Assembly: GCF_964355755.1 (NCBI RefSeq)
Contig: NC_092674.1
Location: 21,604,001 to 21,668,000, forward strand
Origin: Antedon mediterranea
Lineage: Eukaryota; Echinodermata; Crinoidea; Comatulida; Antedonidae
DNA length: 64,000 nucleotides
Reading direction: 5' to 3'
Shown: piece by piece, positions 11,165 to 21,511 of the stretch
Position numbering within the stretch: position 1 is the stretch's first letter
Layout of the letters: every line of letters begins with the position of its first letter
Notes under the pieces: generated by a model
Database searches by the model: none
Told to the model about the DNA's origin: nothing
The model's input: only the letters and a program-made list of their open reading frames with translations
Made by a program: the position numbers and the translations under genes

Positions 11165-11974
11165 AATGCATTAAAAAAATAAAGAATATTCAATTACAAA
11201 TTTACAAACTGCGAGCAAAATTATTATTCATCCGTAGGCCTATCTATCAAAATTACGAATTTCATATATATAATATTGCACTATAAGGTCATTGTTAATC
11301 AGGAATTGGAGTGTGGACTTCTTAAATCTCTCTGTTCTACATTTAATTAGTGATATCTTGTTCGCGTTTCTGAGAGAATACATTGTACACTAGATTCTTA
11401 GAAGTTGACGTAGTCGAGTCAAACTGTTTCATTACCCCACAAAATTGCAAGAAAATGTTTTTGATGTATTACAATAAAATAAATGGTCAAAACATATATC
11501 AAAAACTGTATTGGTGTCAAATTGTTCAAAATATATATATGTTTGTATTCACATTATTTGAACATTCCATGTTGTGACTTTTGACATATATGGCACAACG
11601 TTTATGGCACTACGTAACTGCAAATCAAGTTTTGATACTAGTGTCTGTTCAGAACATACATATTTATATTTACCCTTTTTGAACATTCTGTTAAAACAAT
11701 TGATGATTTGTCTTGCTCTCTTCTTCTGGCATGACCCTGATGTTCTTTGAGCCTTGCCATAGATTCTGGCCAGTTTACATTTAACAACCTAGTCTGGACG
11801 CGTGGTCTTGTTTGGCCAGTTTGAGACAATGCTAATTGTTGTTTAGCTTGTCTCACCTTGCTTTTCACACCTATCAGAAACAGTGCTCTTCTATAGCAAG
11901 TTTCCATTCACTATTGTTCATGAGAAACAATGCTCTGCTATAGCTAGTTTCAATCCCTCTCACTGTGTGAACTT
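11162..11974. other. No gene recognised
   Basis: A minus-strand frame at 11638-11907 is rich in Arg/Lys/Gln (for example MARLKEHQGHARRREQDKSS) and may be decayed transposon protein, but I could not place it in a family. The rest is AT-rich sequence. Confidence 0.35.
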
Positions 11975-12245
11975 CAAGTCAAGTCAAGTCAAGTCAAGTA
12001 TCATTTATTATCATTTGTTTTAGGAAAAACATAGAAATTCTGTTTGCTCTGTTGGCGGAGCACAATATCCAACGGACACAACACGAACTCAAAAACAAAA
12101 ACATTACAAAAAAAAGTCTACATCATATTTAAGGCTCTAATAGATCCTGGAAAGAAACTATTTGTAAATCGTGCCTTATTGGCCTTAATAGAACGAAATC
12201 GCCGACCGCTGCGCATCAACTGGAACATACTAGAGGCCGGATGAA
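11975..12245 (-). pseudogene. 3' end of a CR1-like LINE with (ACTTG)n tail
   Basis: The minus strand reads RSGRRFRSIKANKARFTNSF then FPGSIRALN, the usual last residues of CR1/Jockey-group RT proteins (xxFxNSFFPxxIRxxN). It is followed by AATAAATGATACTTG and a run of ACTTG units (plus-strand 11978-12000), a short-tandem 3' tail as in CR1-type elements. Only this tip of the element is present. Confidence 0.6.
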
Positions 12246-12347
12246 AATGATCATCTTTGATAGCCACTGCCTTTGTTTCAGGCTTTCACACCAGTTCCAC
12301 CCTTTTCACAAATAAAACAAGTTTCCTGGACTTTCTGCATTCTCACT

Positions 12348-12382
12348 CTTGAGGACTATCAAAGCATATTGATCGAAACGTC
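12348..12382 (+). ncRNA. Hammerhead-like hairpin, probable Penelope-type relic
   Basis: CTTGAGGA, a stem ATCAA/TTGAT with a six-base loop, then CGAAACGTC. The core differs from CUGANGA only at the first C. The flanking text (AACTCAACAGTTCTTTTCAG, then AACTAAT) resembles the end region of Penelope-like elements, from memory. Confidence 0.4.
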
Positions 12383-12771
12383 GAGAAACTCAACAGTTCT
12401 TTTCAGAACTAATACACGTGGTGTACTGCAAACTTTATATCAACATACTTTATCATTATAATGTCAATTTTCATATGTCTGGTTTCTTTCACTTCTTCCT
12501 CATTTCAGCTCTTGCAACTTTCAGCTTTTAACTCATTGATATCAGATGCCAATGTAATATTGCTGATTTTAAATCTATGCTCCCTTTTGTTGACATATAT
12601 CTTAATGTGTATCGTGATAGTTTTTCTTTTGCATCTATGATTTTTCATTATTTTCAAAATGTATAGTTACACAAGCAAGTTCCTTTGCCATCGTTTGCTT
12701 AGGATTGTTTTCATTGCCATTTGCCTTTCCTTTCATCCATTTTCACATACAATTCTTCCAGATCTCTGGAA

Positions 12772-13602
12772 TTATTATTACAGGCTGCTCTGCATAAAAT
12801 CGTGTCAAAGTGAAAACCTTCGGTTATTTTCAACAAAGAATTCAAAAACAGTAAAAATGTAAATATGTATGGTCTGATCATTCTGACACCAATATCAAGA
12901 GCCTGTGGTTTTTAGTCAAGTATATATGAATATTATTATGCCATATATGGGTCAAAGGTCACAAAATGAAATTTCCTGTCATGTTTTTTAACAAAATTTT
13001 AAAAAAATGGTAAATGTTCTGAACATGTTGACACCAAATACAGCTGTCTACGACAAGCTGTTACAGCAAAAAAAAAATATTGGTGGCCACCAACGTTACA
13101 TTTTGAGCCTTTGCGGTAGTCCGATTTGAGTACGGTAAACTTTTGATATATATTTTTTGAGACCATATTTTATTGTAATACATCAACAATTATTACAGGC
13201 TGCTCTGCATAAAATCGTGTCAAAGTGAAAACCTTTGGTTATTTTTCAACAAAGAATTCAAAAACAGTAAAAATATAAATATGTATGGTCTGATCATTCT
13301 GACACCAATATCAAGAGCCTGTGGTTTTTAGTCAAGTATATATGAATATTTTTATGCCATATATGGGTCAAAGGTCACAAAATGAAATTTCCTGTCATGT
13401 TTTTTAACAAAATGTTTAAATAATGGTAAATGTTCTGAACATGTTGACACCAAATACAGCTGTCTACGTGAAGCTGTTACTGCAAAAAAAAAATATTGGT
13501 GGCCACCAACGTTACATTTTGAGCCTTTGCGGTAGTCCAATTTGAGTAAACTTTTGATATATGTTTTTTGAGACCATATTTTATTGTAATACATCAAAAA
13601 AT
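12772..13602. repeat. Tandem duplication, two ~415-bp units, with DR1 words
   Basis: The unit starting CAGGCTGCTCTGCATAAAAT at 12781 recurs at 13196 with few differences and extends to GAGACCATATTTTATTG before each copy ends. Each unit holds one GGTCAAAGGTCA (12950-12961 and 13366-13377) followed by ATTTCCTGTCATGTTTTTTA. No protein is conserved. A (TTTAGGG)-like stub follows at 13605-13621. Confidence 0.85.
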
Positions 13603-13733
13603 TTTTTAGGGTTTAGGGTTAAATAATATTTATTATTTTGTTTCAAGAGATACTCACTTATGTGTTACTAGAGCAATTTTTAGTAAATAATAAAGCAAAA
13701 AAAAAAATCACAATAATGGTATTGTTTTATTAC

Positions 13734-13979
13734 CTCCAGATTGAAAAGACACTAATGTTTCATGCTGTTTGTTGACAAATGAATACCGTTCAATTGACGA
13801 TGTCTGTACGTCAGACCAATATAGTGTTGACGTTCTGGAATCACAATCAACAGCTACTGGTTGCCTTAATTGGATATTATCTGGGATTACTGACGTTAGA
13901 TTTAAAGTTGTACTGCCACTTGAAATATTGGAAATGTAAACTCCAGGAGGAAACAGGTTTGTTACAAACATAATATTCC
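13734..13979 (-). CDS. Exon encoding the start of a YWTD beta-propeller of an LRP-like host gene
   Basis: The minus strand has a good acceptor (TTTGCAG/GGAATATT) and donor (TCTGGAG/GTAATA). Between them it encodes IMFVTNLFPPGVYISNI, then IQLRQPVAVDCDSRTSTLYW, SDVQTSSIERYSFVNKQHET and LVSFQSG. LFVTN..GVYIS at the front and VAVDCDSR..LYWSD..TSSIERY match the first blade of an LDLR class B propeller, as in LRP, LRP4/5/6 and related receptors. The exon starts in phase 1 and ends in phase 1, matching the next exon at 6812-6974. An upstream EGF-like or signal-peptide exon was not found within the window. The intervening intron is 6.76 kb. Confidence 0.88.
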
Positions 13980-14112
13980 CTGCAAATTTAACAAATACAA
14001 AACCTTAGATATTGTACAACATAAGTAATTATAAAAAACTTTTGCTTGTTTCAGACATTACATCAATAAATGATGAAAGTTTCGAATGGTAGGCTATAAG
14101 AATACTATAGTT

Positions 14113-14218
14113 TTAGTCGCGTGAAAACGTGACTCTATAGCTCACTATGTCGGTCGGTTGGTCAGTAAACACCCAAATTTGCGCACGCAATTGGGCCCGC
14201 CATGTATATGGCCTTGTT
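14113..14218 (+). mobile_element. Degraded solo copy of the AGTCGCGTG family
   Basis: It starts TTAGTCGCGTG with GTGACTCTATAG and CACTATGTCGGTCGG, and ends ATGGCCTTGTT like its relatives. The middle is only ~45 bp and has lost the (TGTC)n run. It lies on the 5' side of exon 13734-13979. Confidence 0.5.
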
Positions 14219-15112
14219 TTTTAAACACTTACCCAGAACGAATGAAATATATAGTTGCAGTATAATTGCATAAAATACAATTAATTTTGTCATCGTATTT
14301 GTTACTTCTGTAATAGAAAATAATTTTGAATTTTAAAAAACATCATACAGTAATTCCAGCCAGGTACATTTTTATACAACATAATTATACAAAACTCTCT
14401 TAAGAAACTATCTATGCCTACCGTACTGTAGCCTAGGCACCTAAAAAAAAAACGATTTGTGGAATCAATATGTATCGGTCACTGTGCTAAACACACACAC
14501 AAAAAAAACCTGTAATACAGTAATGATATTGCTATAATCTAAGAAAGCTTGATGAAAATATTGCAATGTCTATAAGTGAGGGAACTGAAGCTTTAAAAGG
14601 GATTGGAACATTTCACTCGTAATTTAAAAAACGTAATTGTCACAAAAATATACCCAATTTCTGTTTTGTATGTAACATTAGGGTTGAGGGATGGGGAAGA
14701 GGATGGGTGCAAAGAGCAACAATATATTCTTTTTTTTTGTCTTATACGTGGGTTCATCCCACTTTTATTCCATATTAATACTTAATATAATAATTTTACA
14801 GTACAGTTCTTTTTGGGTTCATCTTTTTCATTATTATCTTTTAACACTTAATTTTTTTTTATATTTAGAGTATTTACCTTCTTTTTTTTACATTTTACAA
14901 TACATAATTTATTTTTCAACTAATTATATACTTTTATGTTCAACATACATTTCTACTAATGTTATTCCATTTACATATATTTTATAGCATAAACATAATT
15001 TGATTTAACAAAAATTATGTTTGTATCATCATACATATATTTTCTGCTTGCATTTTTAAAAACAAATTTTTATTGTAACTCATAAGATACTTTATCAACA
15101 TGTCTTATTTTT
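14219..15112. other. AT-rich, no gene seen
   Basis: A 50-bp stretch at 14665-14720 (GTAACATTAGGGTTGAGGGA) repeats 8668-8720; otherwise I see nothing beyond T-rich sequence. Confidence 0.4.
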
Positions 15113-15927
15113 AACAAGGCCAACAGCCATTAAGTCGCGTGCTACAATGCATAGTGATACCGGACCGACAGACAGACCGACAGACCGACAGACAGACCGA
15201 CAGACCGACAGAAAGACAGACAGAGAGACCGACTGACCGACATAGTGAACTATACTGACCGAAATTACTGAACATGTTTAAAAATGTTGAAATGTTTAAA
15301 CATTTTTTTTTTTAAATTTACACGTGCGTAGCCTGTCACTTTCGACGTGCTGGTATAACGTAATTTCGAGTTGAAAAGTCAGTCAAGAAAACAGAAATCG
15401 GGCAAAAAGAGTGCGCAATAACATTTAACGCGCAGTGCGCGCGCAAAAATATGCGCACTCATGGCAATTTTGTAAACGCTTAAAATTGCCTGAAATGTAC
15501 TCTTATTTCATCGAAAATAAATTTTGAAAATGTTAAGCGCGCGTACGCATGCGTTACATGCGCTACGCACGTAATTGTATTGCCATATGATGATTTATGC
15601 CCTGAAATTTATGAGTACCAAATTTTATTTAATTGTGATTCATGGTTGTGAAGATATGATTACAAACGTGATTTCGTTAAATCGTGCGTAGACCGCGTAA
15701 TTTTTTATTGCGCACCGTGAAAACATAACCACATTGATTCCTGGCCATAAGGAATATACTGTGAAAAATTGACCTAGCTAGATTAAACTGATATCAAGAT
15801 AAGGTCAGAAAGCGATAAAACGCATAGTGATACCGGACCGACAGACAGACAGACCGACAGACAGACCGACAGACAGACCGACCGACCGACATAGTGAACT
15901 ATAGAGTCGCTTCCACGCGACTAAAAA
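15113..15927 (-). mobile_element. AGTCGCGTG-family element, copy 1 (inverted)
   Basis: Reading the minus strand, the element opens AGTCGCGTGGAAGCGACTC and closes CACGCGACTTAATGGCTGTT then GGCCTTGTT, so its ends share a 9-bp inverted repeat AGTCGCGTG/CACGCGACT. Just inside each end is a directly repeated block: TTCACTATGTCGGTCGGTC, a (TGTC/GGTC)n run, then GGTCCGGTATCACTATGC. The ~650-bp core is rich in GCGC and TGCGCA words and does not code. No transposase is visible, so it is non-autonomous and of unknown class. Confidence 0.75.
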
Positions 15928-16734
15928 CTGGAAGCGACTCTATAGTTCACTATGTCGGTCGGTCGGTCTGTCTGTCTGTCTGTCTGTCTGTCGGTCTGTC
16001 GGTCTGTCTGTCTGTCTGTCTGTCGGTCCGGTATCACTATGCGTTTTATCGCTTTATGACCTTATCTTGATATCAGTTTAATCTAGCTAAGTCAATTTTT
16101 CACAGAATATTCCTTATGGCCAGGAATCAATGTGGTTATGTTTTCACGGTGCGCAATAAAAAATTACGCGGTCTACGCACGATTTAACGAAATCACGTTT
16201 GTAATCATATCTTGACAACCACGAATCACAATTAAATAAAATTTGGTACTCATAAATTTCAGGGCATAAATCATCATATGGCAATACAATTACGTGCGTA
16301 GCGCATGTAACGCATGCGTACGCGCGCTTAACATTTTCAAAATTTATTTTCGATGAAATAAGAGTACGTTTCAGGCAATTTTAAGCGTTTACAAAATTGC
16401 CATGAGTGCGCAGATTTTTGCGCGCGCACTGCGCGTTAAATGTTATTGCGCACTCTTTTTGCCCGATTTCTGTTTTTTTGACTTACTTTTCAATTCGAAA
16501 TTACGTTATACGAGCACGTCAAAAGTGACAGGCTACGCACGTGTAAATTAAAAAAATAAAAATGTTTTTAAACATTTCAACATTTTTAAACATGTTCAGT
16601 AATTTCGGTCAGTACAGTTCACTATGTCGGTCGGTCCGTCTGTCTGTTGGTCTGTCTGTCTGTCGGTCTGTTTGTCTGTCGGTCCGGTATCACTATGCAT
16701 TGTAGCACGCGACTTAATGGCTGTTGGCCTTGTT
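15928..16734 (+). mobile_element. AGTCGCGTG-family element, copy 2, forms a palindrome with copy 1
   Basis: Same structure as copy 1 in the opposite orientation, with only ~10 bp between their left ends and the first AGTCGCGT bases missing. Together, 15113-16734 is a ~1.6 kb palindrome with ~800-bp arms of high identity. Confidence 0.8.
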
Positions 16735-16905
16735 ATTTTTAAAATAATCTTTTGAAAAATCATCATACACATATTTTTTGCTTGTATTGTTTTCTCTTTT
16801 ATGTTAACTCTTAACATAATTTATCAACATTTCTTATTTAAAAAAAAAACATATTTTGTATTTGTTAACATTATATTAAAGTTTTGTTTTCTTCTTTTTA
16901 ATTTT

Positions 16906-17704
16906 TGGTCGCGTGGAAGCGACTCTATAGTTCACTAAGTCGGTCGGTCGGTCTGTCTGTCTGTCTGTCGGTCTGTCGGTCTGTCTGTCTGTCGGTCCGG
17001 TATCACTATGCGTTTTGTCGCTTTATGACCTTATCTTGATATCAGTTTAATCTAGCTAAGTCAATTTTTCACAGAATATTCCTTATAGCCTGGAATCGAT
17101 GTGGTTATGTTTTCACGGTGCGCAATAAAAAATTACGCGGTCTACGCACGATTTAACGAAATCACGTTTGTAATCATATCTTAACAACCATGAATCACAA
17201 TTAAATAAAATTTGGTACTCATAAATTTCAGGGCATAAATCATCATATGGCAATACAATTACGTGCGTAGCGCATGTAACGCATGCGTACGCGCGCTTAA
17301 AATTTTCAAAATTTATTTTTGATGAAATAAGAGTACGTTTCAGGCAATTTTAAGCGTTTACAAAATTGCCATGAGTGCGCAGATTTTTGCGCGCGCACTG
17401 CGCGTTAAATGTTATTGCGCACACTTTTTGCCCGATTTCTGTTTTCTTGACTTAATTTTCAACTCGAAATTACGTTATACGAGCACGTCAAATGTGACAG
17501 GCTACGCACGTGTAAATTAAAAAAATATAAATGTTTTTAAACATTTCAACATTTTTAAACATGTTCAGTAATTTCGGTCAGTATAGTTCACTATGTCGGT
17601 CGGTCCGTCTGTCTGTCGGTCTGTCTGTCTGTCAGTCTGTTTGTCTGTCGGTCCGGTATCACTATGCATTGTAGCCCGCGACTTAATGGCTGTTGGCCTT
17701 GTTT
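16906..17704 (+). mobile_element. AGTCGCGTG-family element, copy 3
   Basis: Full-length copy with both subterminal GGTCCGGTATCACTATGC blocks (about 16995 and 17650). Its right end has CCCGCGACTT where the others have CACGCGACTT. It is separated from copy 2 by ~170 bp of unrelated T-rich sequence, so this is not a simple tandem array. Confidence 0.8.
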
Positions 17705-17819
17705 TTAACACATGTTAATCTATCTATATATGTTCCTTATAATTTAACACATTTCTACTAGTATTTATTTCTTTAAATATATTTTCATAAACACTTTAAC
17801 GTTGTTTAATACTCCTTTA

Positions 17820-17861
17820 TTAGTCGCGTGGAAGCGACTCTATAGTTCACTATGTCGGTCG

Positions 17862-17944
<83 letters not shown>

Positions 17945-18654
17945 GGTCCGGTATCACTATGCGTTTTATCGCTTTAAGACCTTATCTTGATATCAGTTTA
18001 ATCTAGCTAAGTCAATTTTTCACAGAATATTCCTTATGGCCAGGAATCGATGTGGTTATGTTTTCACGGTGCGCAATAAAAAATTACGCGGTCTACGCAC
18101 GATTTAACGAAATCACGTTTGTAATCATATCTTAACAACCATGAATCACAATTAAATAAAATTTGGTACTCATAAATTTCAGGGCATAAATCATCATATG
18201 GCAATACGATTACGTGCGTAGCGCATGTAACGCATGCGTACGCGCGCTTAAAATTTTCAAAATTTATTTTCGATGAAATAAGAGTACGTTTCAGGCAATT
18301 TTAAGCGTTTACAAAATTGCCATGAGTGCGCAGATTTTTGCGCGCGCACTGCGCGTTAAATGTTATTGCGCACTCTTTTTGCCCGATTTCTGTTTTCTTG
18401 ACTTACTTTTCAACTCGAAATTACGTTGTACGAGCACGTCAAAAGTGACAGGCTACGCACGTGTAAATTAAAAAAATATAAATGTTTTTAAACATTTCAA
18501 CATTTTTAAACATGTTCAGTAATTTCGGTCAGTATAGTTCACTATGTCGGTCGGTCCGTCTGTCTGTCGGTCTGTCTGTCTGTCGGTCTGTTTGTCTGTC
18601 GGTCCAGTATCACTATGCATTGTAGCACGCGACTTAATGGCTGTTGGCCTTGTT
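17820..18654 (+). mobile_element. AGTCGCGTG-family element, copy 4, with expanded (TGTC)n
   Basis: Full-length copy. The left subterminal run has expanded to about 20 uninterrupted TGTC units (17861-17944); apparent VCLS repeats in translation come from this microsatellite. Flanks TTTATT on the left and TTTATT on the right may be a target duplication but are low-complexity. Confidence 0.8.
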
Positions 18655-18962
18655 TATTATACAATCCCTTTTTTATCAATTTAGTTTACATAGCCTATAT
18701 CCTTTGATAACTCTATACTCATAAGATACAATTTACATTGTATACTTATATTACAGATAAATAATATTGTACCTAGCCACTAATTGATATCACAACTTTG
18801 GCAATGAATACATACTCCTAAACATATATATATAAATATATAAATGTTCGGTTCAATAAATGCATACACATACTGTATACCTGTATGCATTATGCATCTT
18901 TTGTGTCATTCTCATAGCATACCTTATTTTTTCAATCATTTCATAATTTTACATTTGACTGT

Positions 18963-19470
18963 TCATCTATTTAGACAATATTCTAGACGATTATGATCTA
19001 ATTTTTCCCATTTCTTTCTAGCCGCAAGATTATCAATTGCGTATTCAATTTTTCTTAACATTTTTATTTCTTTAGCGAATAAAAACCATGCATTTACAAT
19101 TTTATTTTCTGTTCGAAAAAGAACACTTGCCTTGTAAATATAAAAAGTAAAAATTGATAACAACTCATTTACAATATTATTGGCTACACCAAGAGAATAA
19201 TATATTCAAAACAAGACTAATCAACAAATGCCTGATTTTCGTTGTTACAAGAGTTTAACATGTTGTTAAAATTATACCAAAAGGATGATTTTTTTTCACA
19301 GTTAATTAGCATGTGCCTTTCATCTTCTATTTCTATTTTACATCTGTCACACATATCTGAATTATAGATCTTCCATAACTTAAGTTTCTTTTTACAACAT
19401 AAAATTCTATGCAACAATTTAACATTAAATTGTGCAATTTTACTTATAGGTGCCTTAACGAAAAAAAATG
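18963..19470 (-). pseudogene. Tx1/L1-like LINE, C-terminal part (segment 3 of 3)
   Basis: The minus strand reads FVKAPISKIAQFNVKLLHRI, then YNSDMCDRCKIEIEDERHML and INCEKKSSFWYNFN, a CxxC...H...C knuckle typical of L1/Tx1-type C-termini. It ends at 18963 with RKKWEKLDHNRLEYCLNR and a stop. The upstream frame is interrupted at 19470 by a TIR element and continues at 21262. Confidence 0.75.
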
Positions 19471-19477
19471 AGGAAAT

Positions 19478-21257
19478 CGTTACACGGTGGTAAAAAGCGC
19501 CAAATTTGGCATGGAGCTTCGTTGGGACCTACCAATTGATTTTTGCCTAGGAGCAACTCTGGTCGTAATTTATTCTTTCAAGATGGCGGCCAAAATCCAA
19601 AATGGCCCCCAATAAATTGGAAAATCACATTTCATTTGTTGCAGAAGTCACATATAGGCAAATGAACTATCAAAATATAAGTATTCATGGTCATTGAAAC
19701 ATATTTTAGACATGTTGCATGATATGGGTCATTCGTTGTTAGGATGGTGGCCTAAATCCAACATGTCTGCCAGTAGCCTAAACTGGAATATCATTCTGGT
19801 TGCAGAAACCGCATATAGGTATCAAACGAAGTAGGAAAACATGGAGTAGGCCTAATCATGGTCATTGAAACCTATTTTAGACATGGTACATAATATAGGT
19901 CACTCGTTGCAAAGATGGTGGGAAAATACAAAATGGCTGCCAGTAAACTAGGAAATCACATACAGTATCTGTGGACGGCAGAAGTATGTAAATGAAGTAG
20001 CTGTAGTAAATGGTGGAGGTGGTATGTAAATTACAAGTAACTGTAAAAAAGTTACAGCCAGTTCAGTTTCTGAAACCACATAAAATGTGGTATTTTTGGG
20101 AAAATAAAGATTGAGGGCGCTGTTCACATAAGTAAACGTACACAAGTTTTTGTCAGAATATTTTTAAAATGGTCTTATTTGAAAGATAATTACATTTTCT
20201 TTATATTAAAGAAAACAAATTTTACATTCAATATCCATAGTTCAGATAAATTTACGTTAAGTGCCTAAAATAGGCAAATATAACACATTTTAATACATAA
20301 CAAATACTATTGGATGTAAAAAATTACAAATTTAGTTATCATAAATAGGATTCTTTTACATTTTCATAGAAACTGTTTTATTATAAAACATATAAATATA
20401 TATTTTTCTCACAATTTCTCATAAAAAACTTTTACGACCACTAGTTTTCTAGATATAGAAATGTGTACTACCAGTACAGGTCAAAGGTCAATAACAAGAA
20501 TCTGGGTCATTTTCTTGGAAAAGTTTGTATTAGACTGAATAGAAACATCAATCTTTTGATTAATTTGAGACCTATTTAAAGTTTGTCAAACTGTTAGTTA
20601 CCAAGTTATATGACATGTAGGTCAAAGGTCAAAAATACCAAAAATCATACTTCCGGCCATTTTTTGACAAATGTTTTCATTAGGACGCATATTAATATGC
20701 ATCTTTCAAATAATTTGACACTAAAATTATTTAATTTAATGTAAGCGTTGTAGAGATATGGTTATTTTGTTTTCAATTGGATTAAAATATTCAAATTTGA
20801 GGTCAAAGGTCAAAGAAAAACTTTCGAAATTTGATAACATGGGTTTTTATAACTGGCATTGTTAAAAAATTCATAAAATGCAATGCTTGCACTTTCCTTC
20901 TGATTTGCAGACTAAAATACATTAGGGATGAACTATTTGTGACTTTGTATAAATGTATTTCAATTTCAATGGCTACCATTTTTATTTTTGGGCGCCATCT
21001 TGGAACTCACTTTATATACTATTTCCTGAATCGGTTTTACTGACCTCAGAAATTCTTGATTCATTGATACATTTTTTGTCTATTTGTAACTTTTACAGCC
21101 AGAGATATATGATATACCAATTTACTGGCAGCCATTTTGGATTTTGGCCGCCATCTTTGAAAATCGGAAGCTGATTGGGTGGCTCTAAGGCAAAAATCAA
21201 TTAGTACCCTAAAAGAAGCCTCATGCAAAATTTGGTGCTTTTGTCTACCGTGTAACG
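19478..21257. mobile_element. 1780-bp TIR element inserted in the Tx1-like LINE; right arm contains DR1 units
   Basis: The left end CGTTACACGGTGG then AAAAAGCGCCAAATTTGGC is matched by an inverted right end ending ACCGTGTAACG at 21257; similarity extends ~75 bp (to TTGATTTTTGCC). The left arm contains ~175-bp units with GGTCATTGAAACATATTTTA, each next to an AAGATGG(C/T)GGCC word. The right arm contains three AGGTCAAAGGTCA units (20478, 20619, 20800). No transposase frame is seen. Flanks AAAT and TTTT do not show an obvious target duplication, so the superfamily is unassigned. Confidence 0.75.
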
Positions 21258-21261
21258 TTTT

Positions 21262-21511
21262 AGTCGCTAAGCCACCTGACTATTAAGTGCTTCATACAAT
21301 ATACTTTTCTATGCCCTATTGTATTCCAATCTAAAAATTCTAAATTAAGATCTCTTTCCCATTTCGTTTGAAAATTTGGTTCACTGGATTTATTTACCAA
21401 AAATTCTTTGTAAAAAGGTTTTACTGAAGTGTTTTTGCCATATAAATCATATTTTTCCACTTCTATTTCCTGAATATTATCTTTAACATTAAAAAGTTTT
21501 TGTTTTTCCAA
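21262..21511 (-). pseudogene. Tx1/L1-like LINE (segment 2 of 3)
   Basis: The minus strand reads EKQKLFNVKDNIQEIEVEKY, then FQTKWERDLNLEFLDWNTIG and VYCMKHLIVRWLSD, matching the linker between thumb and C-terminal knuckle of L1/Tx1 proteins (KWE.DL). It is bounded on the right by the Penelope insertion and on the left by the TIR element. Confidence 0.65.

Noticed and set aside
11638-11907. 89-residue basic minus-strand frame as a possible gene
   Set aside because: Could be transposon-derived, but no motif allows a call; left as unassigned.
13605-13621. TTTAGGGTTTAGGG as a telomere-like repeat
   Set aside because: Only about two units; too short to mean more than chance or a repair scar.
14691-14987. 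98-residue Phe/Tyr/Leu-rich frame
   Set aside because: Composition effect of T-rich DNA; no motif or conservation visible.
17802-17990. Frame with (VCLS)n repeats
   Set aside because: It is the (TGTC)n run of an AGTCGCGTG-family element.
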